NCBI GenBank assembly: GCA_022824605.1
Contig: JAJDZO010000192.1
Span: forward strand, 1 to 10,648
Reading direction: 5' to 3'
DNA: 10,648 nt
From: Acidimicrobiia bacterium
GTDB taxonomy: Bacteria; Actinomycetota; Acidimicrobiia; Acidimicrobiales; Aldehydirespiratoraceae
The position numbers and the translations under genes are program-made. Shown in pieces: positions 6,684 through 10,648 of the stretch. The notes beneath the pieces were generated by a model. That model saw nothing but the letters and a program-made list of their open reading frames with translations. It did not search any database and was not told where the DNA came from. The number at the start of each line of letters is the position of its first letter. Within the stretch, counting starts at the first letter, position 1.

Positions 6684-7564
6684 TGACCGTTTCATGGCGG
6701 GATCTGTTGACCGAGGCGCGGAGGCGCTTGGAGCGCAGCGGTACGGTGGACACGCCGGAGGTGGACGCTCGCCGCATCGTCGAGGCTGCCTCGGGCGCCT
6801 CACCCGCCGAGTTCGAGACCGTCCTCAGCGAGGCCGCAGCCGCCCTGCCCGCCGCCCGGTTCCACTCCATGCTGGATCGTCGCAGCATGGGCGAGCCGTT
6901 GCAGTACGTGGTGGGCTCCTGGAGCTTCCGGACTCTGGACCTGATGGTGGATCGCCGCGTGCTGATCCCTAGGCCCGAGACCGAGGTCGTGGCCGGCTGG
7001 GCCGTGGACGAGGCACGCCAGTTAGCGGCCGGGCTGGCCGACGGCCGTGAGGTGACGGTTGTCGACCTAGGCACTGGATCGGGCGCGATCGCGTTGTCGT
7101 TGGCAGTCGAGTGCCCGAGGTCCAGGGTGTTCGCCACCGACGTGTCGGGCGATGCTCTGGCTGTGGCCCGGGCGAACCTGGCCGGACTGGGGCGGGCCGC
7201 GGCTCGGGTGAGCCTTCACGAGGGCGACTGGTTCGAGGCCCTGCCCGGCGCGCTGCGGGGATCGGTGGATTTGATCGTGTCCAACCCGCCGTACATCGGT
7301 ACAGGCGAAGAGCTGCCGCCGGTGGTGGCCGACTGGGAGCCGTCCGTCGCGCTGTGGTCCGGACCGGTCGGCCACGAAGCGGTCGAGACGGTGGTGGGCG
7401 AAGCGTCGCAGTGGTTGCGCTCGGGCGGCGCGCTGGTGTTGGAGGTGGCCTCACATCGAGCCGACGCGTCGGCCGACTTCGCAACGGCAGCAGGCTTCGC
7501 CGACGTCCGCATCGAGCGTGACCTAGCCGGCCTGAAGCGAGTCGTGATCGGTCGTTGGCCATGA
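6683..7564 (+). CDS. prmC: Release factor glutamine N5-methyltransferase
   Basis: PrmC (HemK) transfers a methyl group from SAM to the glutamine of the GGQ motif in release factors, raising termination efficiency. From the GTG at 6683 the protein has 293 residues: an N-terminal helical domain (1-85), IPRPETE (95-101), the SAM-binding DLGTGSG (128-134) and the catalytic NPPY (201-204), all as expected. I chose this start because TVSWRDLLTEARRRLERSG is the usual PrmC beginning. The same frame is open back to an ATG at 6530, 11 bases after the prfA stop, which would add 51 residues made mainly of a tandemly duplicated PDGxVGESGDTV segment. Neither start has a convincing Shine-Dalgarno. It sits directly behind the gene for its substrate, RF1, and is probably cotranscribed. 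Confidence 0.94.
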   Translation: MTVSWRDLLTEARRRLERSGTVDTPEVDARRIVEAASGASPAEFETVLSEAAAALPAARFHSMLDRRSMGEPLQYVVGSWSFRTLDLMVDRRVLIPRPETEVVAGWAVDEARQLAAGLADGREVTVVDLGTGSGAIALSLAVECPRSRVFATDVSGDALAVARANLAGLGRAAARVSLHEGDWFEALPGALRGSVDLIVSNPPYIGTGEELPPVVADWEPSVALWSGPVGHEAVETVVGEASQWLRSGGALVLEVASHRADASADFATAAGFADVRIERDLAGLKRVVIGRWP

Positions 7565-7597
7565 ACTCCAACCGATGTCGGCTGTGAGCGCCGTGGG

Positions 7598-8233
7598 GTG
7601 CCGGCTGTGAGTGTCGGTCGCGTGATTGGGGTCGGTACGCCGGAGCAGCGGTCCGAGGCGATCGCCGGGGCTCTGGCTGCTCTGAGGGCGGGCGAGCCGG
7701 TCGGAGTACCCACCGACACCGTCTACGGTCTGGCGGCCGGCGCGGCCGACGCCGCCGCGATTCAGCGGCTGTTCACGTTGAAGCAGCGCCCCGTGGATCG
7801 CAGCATCGCCGTGCTGGTCACCGACCTGGCCGCGGCGGAGACGCTGGTGAAGCTCACCCCGGCAGCCCGGAGGCTGGCTGAGCGCTTCTGGCCGGGGTCG
7901 CTCACCATCGTTGCCGCCCGTACCCCCGAGGCGCCTCCACACCTGGGCACGAACACCACCATCGGCGTGCGTCAACCCGACGACGACGTCATTCGCGCTC
8001 TAGCCGGGCCGGCACCGCTGGCCGTGACCAGCGCCAACCTCCACGGAGGCCCCACCCCATCCACCGCGTCCGGCGTGGCCGAACTATTCCCCACTCTCAG
8101 TCTGGTGATCGACGCCGGCCCTCGCCCTGGATCGTCCTCCACGGTCGTTGACGCCACCGGGAATGCTCCCGTGGTGTTGCGTAAGGGTCCCGTGCCAGCA
8201 CGACAGATCACAGAAGCATTTCATGATATTTAG
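7598..8233 (+). CDS. tsaC: L-threonylcarbamoyladenylate synthase (TsaC/Sua5/YwlC family)
   Basis: The enzyme makes threonylcarbamoyl-AMP from threonine, bicarbonate and ATP, the first step of the t6A37 modification of ANN-decoding tRNAs. Family signatures in this 211-residue protein are PTDTVYGL (38-45), the nucleotide-binding KQRP (62-65), WPGSLT (98-103), IGVRQPD (122-128) and TSAN (144-147). The length fits a single-domain TsaC/YrdC protein without the C-terminal Sua5 domain. The GTG at 7598 is a candidate start; a GTG at 7607 has a better-placed GGGGTG nine bases upstream and may be the real one. The gene begins 33 bases after prmC with no -10 box, suggesting operon transcription. The leader contains a short repeated CGGCTGTGAG. 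The order prfA-prmC-tsaC is conserved in many Gram-positive bacteria. Confidence 0.94.
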   Translation: MPAVSVGRVIGVGTPEQRSEAIAGALAALRAGEPVGVPTDTVYGLAAGAADAAAIQRLFTLKQRPVDRSIAVLVTDLAAAETLVKLTPAARRLAERFWPGSLTIVAARTPEAPPHLGTNTTIGVRQPDDDVIRALAGPAPLAVTSANLHGGPTPSTASGVAELFPTLSLVIDAGPRPGSSSTVVDATGNAPVVLRKGPVPARQITEAFHDI

Positions 8234-8235
8234 TG

Positions 8236-8264
8236 TTGCGTGAGTCTCGGGCGTGGGTTAGGGT
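8236..8264 (+). promoter_or_regulatory. Leaderless promoter of the small membrane-protein gene
   Basis: TTGCGT (8236-8241), a 17-base spacer and TAGGGT (8259-8264) form a plausible -35/-10 pair. The ATG comes six bases later, at 8271, with no Shine-Dalgarno. The -35 box lies three bases after the tsaC stop codon, so a new transcript probably begins directly after that operon. Confidence 0.55.
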
Positions 8265-8270
8265 CCCGTC

Positions 8271-8672
8271 ATGGAGGCCGTCACGCTTCTGGACCTGGGT
8301 CCGATCATCGCCGCAGTCCTGGGGCCCATGATGGCGTTCGTCGTCGTGTCGATGCGGTATCAGCACAAAGAGAGCATCAAGACTCGAGAGATGATCTCGG
8401 ACAACCGAAGCTTGATCGAGCAGTCCCGCAGGGAGAACCGCGAACTGATCGAGCAGTCCAGTAGGGAGAACCGTGAGCTGATCGAGCGTGTGGACGACAA
8501 GTTGATCGCAGAGTTGGCCGAGCACAGGCAGCTCTCCGAGCGGCGGCACCAAGAAGTGGTTCGAAGCCTCGTAGAGGCACGTGAGCGGCTGGCCCGGATC
8601 GAGGGCCACCTGAGGATCTGGACGCCTCCACCACACGAGCACGAGACGGATGACGAGAGCAAGGTCGCCTGA
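8271..8672 (+). CDS. Small single-span membrane protein with hendecad coiled coil
   Basis: I do not recognise a named family. The 133-residue protein has one hydrophobic segment at about 7-28, followed by a basic RYQHK, so the short N-terminus should lie outside and the long C-terminal part in the cytoplasm. Residues 35-115 are highly charged and helical. They contain two near-identical 11-residue units, LIEQSRRENRE (48-58) and LIEQSSRENRE (59-69), and the start of a third, LIER. This is a hendecad coiled-coil repeat, encoded by 33-base direct repeats at 8412-8444 and 8445-8477. The segment LVEARERLARIEGHLRI continues the helix before a Pro- and His-containing acidic tail. It may oligomerise or act as a membrane scaffold; this is inferred. 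It lies between tsaC and rpiB, both housekeeping genes, and has its own promoter. Confidence 0.82.
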   Translation: MEAVTLLDLGPIIAAVLGPMMAFVVVSMRYQHKESIKTREMISDNRSLIEQSRRENRELIEQSSRENRELIERVDDKLIAELAEHRQLSERRHQEVVRSLVEARERLARIEGHLRIWTPPPHEHETDDESKVA

Positions 8673-8745
8673 GCGCATAGAAGCAGCGCATATCGACCCC
8701 GTGGGGTGCACCACATGTCCGACTCGGCATCGCTCAGCAGCCTCC

Positions 8746-8751
8746 TAGGAT
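8746..8751 (+). promoter_or_regulatory. -10 box (TAGGAT) that sets the rpiB start
   Basis: TAGGAT is followed by seven bases and then GTG at 8759. An in-frame ATG at 8750 overlaps the box itself, so transcription from this box would exclude that ATG from the mRNA and make the GTG the first codon. No strong -35 is visible. Just upstream lie two small palindromes, GGTGCACC (8705-8712) and ACATGT (8713-8718), of unknown meaning. Confidence 0.45.
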
Positions 8752-8758
8752 GGCGGGT

Positions 8759-9202
8759 GTGAGGATCGCGGTGGGGGCGGACCATGCGGGGTACGGCCTG
8801 AAGCAGGCTCTGGCCGACCATCTGCGTGCCGGAGGCCATGATGTGACCGATTGCGGCACCTATTCGGCCGACCGGGTGGACTATCCGGATTTCGGTGAGG
8901 CGGTCGGCCGGACCGTGGCCGACGGTCACGCCGATCTGGGGGTGTGCGTGTGCGGCAGCGGCAACGGCATCGCCATGGCGGCCAACAAGGTGGCGGGCAT
9001 TCGGGCTGCGGTCGCCTACGACGTGACCTCGGCCCGTCTGGCCCGCGCCCACAACGACGCCAACGTGTTGTGCGTCGGGGAACGGCTCACCGGCGCCGAC
9101 GTGGCCCGCGAGGCGGTGGACGCTTGGCTGGGGGCAGCCTTCGAGGGCGGTCGGCACCAGGCGCGGGTAACGAAACTCGACGCCATCGGCGACTCTGACT
9201 GA
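8759..9202 (+). CDS. rpiB: Ribose-5-phosphate isomerase B
   Basis: RpiB interconverts ribose 5-phosphate and ribulose 5-phosphate in the non-oxidative pentose phosphate pathway. The 147-residue protein is of normal length for the RpiB/LacAB family. Signatures are RIAVGADHAGYGLK (2-15), the catalytic cysteine region VCVCGSGNGIAMAANK (62-77) with Cys65 in the active position, GIRAAVAYD (80-88) and HNDANVLCVGERL (98-110). The GTG at 8759 gives the usual family N-terminus (VRIAVG, read as Met) and sits seven bases behind a TAGGAT box; an ATG at 8750 would add three residues. Some family members also act on allose 6-phosphate, but the cellular role here is most likely the pentose phosphate step. 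The neighbour glyA follows after 98 bases, an order seen in other Gram-positive genomes. Confidence 0.95.
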   Translation: MRIAVGADHAGYGLKQALADHLRAGGHDVTDCGTYSADRVDYPDFGEAVGRTVADGHADLGVCVCGSGNGIAMAANKVAGIRAAVAYDVTSARLARAHNDANVLCVGERLTGADVAREAVDAWLGAAFEGGRHQARVTKLDAIGDSD

Positions 9203-9216
9203 TCTTCACCGCCGAT

Positions 9217-9250
9217 GTGGCGCCGCTCGCGCGTGGCGCCTCGCTACCGT
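9217..9250 (+). promoter_or_regulatory. Putative glyA promoter with GTGGCGCC direct repeats
   Basis: TACCGT (9245-9250) fits a TANNNT -10 box, placing transcription start near 9257 and giving a leader of about 45 bases. Directly upstream, GTGGCGCC occurs twice, at 9217-9224 and 9233-9240. Because GGCGCC is self-complementary, the two can also pair as a 6-bp stem with a 10-base loop, so the site could be an operator or the 3' end of the rpiB transcript. No -35 hexamer is evident. Confidence 0.3.
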
Positions 9251-9291
9251 GCGGCCAGGCATTGGGCCGCTGCGCCCGACCGAGAAGAATC

Positions 9292-9296
9292 GAGGA
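9292..9296 (+). promoter_or_regulatory. glyA ribosome binding site (GAGGA)
   Basis: GAGGA lies four bases before the ATG at 9301 and is the clearest Shine-Dalgarno sequence in the window. It supports the ATG over the longer in-frame reading that begins at 9217, whose extra residues do not resemble SHMT. Confidence 0.55.
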
Positions 9297-9300
9297 ACCC

Positions 9301-10557
9301 ATGCCCTGGCCCACCGCTGACGAGGCTGTCTTCGACCTGATACGTCAAGAGGTTCATCGCCAGAACACCACCATCCAGCTCATCGCCTCGGAGAACTTCG
9401 CCAGCCCGGCGGTGATGGCGGCCACAGGCTCGGTGTTCACCAACAAGTACAGCGAGGGCTATCCCGGGCGGCGCTACTACGGCGGCAACATGGTGGTGGA
9501 CGAGGTGGAGGACCTGGCCCGAGATCGGGCGTGTTCGCTGTTCGGGGCCGACCACGCCAACGTGCAGCCTCACGCCGGGGCAGTCGCCAACATGGGCGCC
9601 TACCAGGCGCTGTTGCAGGCGGGCGACACCGTGCTGGGCATGAGCCTCGACCACGGCGGGCATCTCACCCACGGCTCGCCGGTGAACTTCTCGGGCTTGC
9701 AGTACCGGTTCGTGTCCTACGGCGTCACCCCCAGCGACGAACGCATCGACATGGACCAGCTGCGGGATCTGGCTCTGGCGGAGAGTCCCAAGCTGATCGT
9801 CGCCGGCGCCACCGCCTACCCTCGTCTGATCCAGCCCGAGCCGTTGCGGGAGATCGCGGATGAGTCGGGTGCGCTGCTGATGTTCGACGCGGCCCACATC
9901 GCCGGGCTGATCGCGGGCGGCGTGCACCCCAACCCGACCGAGTTCGCCGATGTGGTGACGTTCACCACCCACAAGACGCTGCGCGGGCCCCGCGGCGGTG
10001 CCATCGTGTGCCGCTCCGAACACGCCCAGGCGGTGGACAAGGCCATGTTCCCCGGCATCCAGGGCGGGCCGCTCGACCACGCGGTGGCGGCCAAGGCGGT
10101 GGCCTTCGCCGAGGCGGCCACCGCGGACTTCGCCGACTATGCGGCCCGGATCGTGGAGAACTCTCAGGCGCTGGCCTCGGCGTTGGCCGGCCACGGATTC
10201 CGGCTTGTCTCCGGCGGCACCGACAATCATCTGATGCTGGTGGACCTGCGCACCTTCGACGCCGACCTGACCGGCAAGGAGGCTCAGGCCACTCTCGACG
10301 CTGCCGGTATCAGCCTCAACAAGAACACCGTGCCCGACGATCCCCGCTCGCCGTTCGTGACCTCCGGTGTGCGCATCGGCACGCCCGCGGTCACCACCCA
10401 GGGCATGGACACCGACGACATGGCGATCATCGCCGACCTCATCGCCCGGGCGTTGAGCAACCGAACCGACGAGGCCGCGGTGGCGGCCGTTCGGGCCGAC
10501 GCCGAGGCGTTGTGCGCGACCAACCCGCCCTACCCGGGTCTCGACACCGAGGACTAG
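9301..10557 (+). CDS. glyA: Serine hydroxymethyltransferase
   Basis: GlyA is a PLP enzyme that converts serine and tetrahydrofolate to glycine and 5,10-methylene-tetrahydrofolate, the main source of one-carbon units. The 418-residue length is normal. Signatures are IASENFASPAVMAATGS near the start, NKYSEGYPGRRYYGG, the PLP-contacting FDAAHIAGLI, and TFTTHKTLRGPRGG with the Schiff-base lysine at 225. The C-terminal part contains NKNTVPDD and SGVRIGTPAVTTQG, also as expected. A GAGGA four bases ahead of the ATG supports the start, and a TACCGT box about 50 bases upstream suggests its own leadered transcript. Its TAG stop lies inside the first four bases (CTAG) of repeat copy 2, so the repeat forms the 3' end of the mRNA. 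Confidence 0.97.
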   Translation: MPWPTADEAVFDLIRQEVHRQNTTIQLIASENFASPAVMAATGSVFTNKYSEGYPGRRYYGGNMVVDEVEDLARDRACSLFGADHANVQPHAGAVANMGAYQALLQAGDTVLGMSLDHGGHLTHGSPVNFSGLQYRFVSYGVTPSDERIDMDQLRDLALAESPKLIVAGATAYPRLIQPEPLREIADESGALLMFDAAHIAGLIAGGVHPNPTEFADVVTFTTHKTLRGPRGGAIVCRSEHAQAVDKAMFPGIQGGPLDHAVAAKAVAFAEAATADFADYAARIVENSQALASALAGHGFRLVSGGTDNHLMLVDLRTFDADLTGKEAQATLDAAGISLNKNTVPDDPRSPFVTSGVRIGTPAVTTQGMDTDDMAIIADLIARALSNRTDEAAVAAVRADAEALCATNPPYPGLDTED

Positions 10558-10648
10558 AGGCCGAGCGAATAGGCGAGCGAGCGCGCTCCATAGGGGCGAG
10601 GCCGTGGGCAGCCATGCCGTGGTTTGGGCGGCCCTCAGGTCGCAGCGA
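10554..10648 (+). repeat. Repeat copy 2, starting at the glyA stop codon, cut by the window edge
   Basis: This plus-strand stretch matches the minus strand of 2956-3049 and begins with CTAG, whose TAG ends glyA. It shares the run AGGCCGA, then TAGGCGAGCGAGCGC and the nested stem GGCCG..GGCA/TGCC..CGGCC. A palindrome, GAGCGCGCTC, is present here; copy 1 has one changed base at this place. The two copies are in inverted orientation about 7.5 kb apart. The match is still running at the right edge, so its length is a minimum. Confidence 0.85.

Noticed and set aside
4404..6803. Very long minus-strand open frame (799 codons) opposite the hydrolase, prfA and the prmC start
   Set aside because: It is antisense to three well-supported genes. 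Its product is Arg-, Gly-, His- and Leu-rich with no motif, as expected for a shadow frame in high-GC DNA.
8696..8718. Overlapping small inverted repeats (ACCCC/GGGGT, GGTGCACC, ACATGT) before rpiB as a terminator or operator
   Set aside because: Stems are only 3-5 bp, the first has a two-base loop, there is no U-tract and the sites are not repeated elsewhere. This is too weak to call as a feature.
9203..9300. A glycine or folate riboswitch in the glyA leader
   Set aside because: The predicted leader is only about 45 bases and lacks any riboswitch core that I recognise; only a promoter box, short repeats and a Shine-Dalgarno sequence are visible.
9244..10230. Minus-strand open frame of 328 codons inside glyA
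   Set aside because: It is fully antisense to glyA, whose product has all SHMT signatures; the reverse product is Gly-, His- and Arg-rich and resembles nothing.
2956..10648. Reading the two inverted repeats as the ends of one 7.7-kb mobile element
   Set aside because: The enclosed genes are housekeeping genes in a conserved order with no transposase or integrase, and each copy is tied to a stop codon. Independent dispersed copies fit better.

Overview
The window is high-GC, gene-dense DNA that looks like an actinobacterial chromosome. Codons end mostly in G or C. There is a probable F420-dependent (LLM-class) oxidoreductase and the conserved order prfA - prmC - tsaC - rpiB - glyA. Five genes have a TANNNT -10 box 6-8 bases before the start codon, the usual layout of leaderless actinobacterial transcripts. 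The large Calx-beta-type protein suggests an Acidimicrobiia-like environmental lineage; that placement is an inference from sequence style, not a proven assignment.

Left part (1-3049): one very large plus-strand gene, cut by the left edge. It encodes a PEP-synthase/PPDK-type nucleotide-binding domain fused to four Calx-beta-like domains, two copies of a Trp-rich module and an unbroken 51-proline run. A short non-coding stretch follows, carrying small hairpins and one copy of a 95-bp repeat. A small minus-strand gene of unknown function (3046-3516) ends exactly at that repeat.

Middle (3523-5338): a divergent promoter region, then an LLM-class oxidoreductase and, 12 bases downstream, a small alpha/beta hydrolase; these two probably form an operon. 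A bulged hairpin lies between them and the next unit.

Right part (5413-10648): peptide chain release factor 1 (prfA), the methyltransferase that modifies its GGQ glutamine (prmC), and a TsaC/Sua5-type enzyme of tRNA t6A synthesis, apparently one operon. Next come a single-span membrane protein with an 11-residue coiled-coil repeat and its own leaderless promoter, then ribose-5-phosphate isomerase B (rpiB) and serine hydroxymethyltransferase (glyA). The block serves translation termination, tRNA modification and sugar/one-carbon metabolism. A second copy of the 95-bp repeat, opposite in orientation to the first, starts at the glyA stop codon and runs into the right edge.

The observations most worth following are the repeat that begins at gene stop codons, the odd domain architecture of the first protein with its Trp-rich module, the shared leaderless-promoter pattern, and a tandem duplication spanning the prmC start. 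I see no CRISPR array, tRNA, rRNA, transposase or phage gene.
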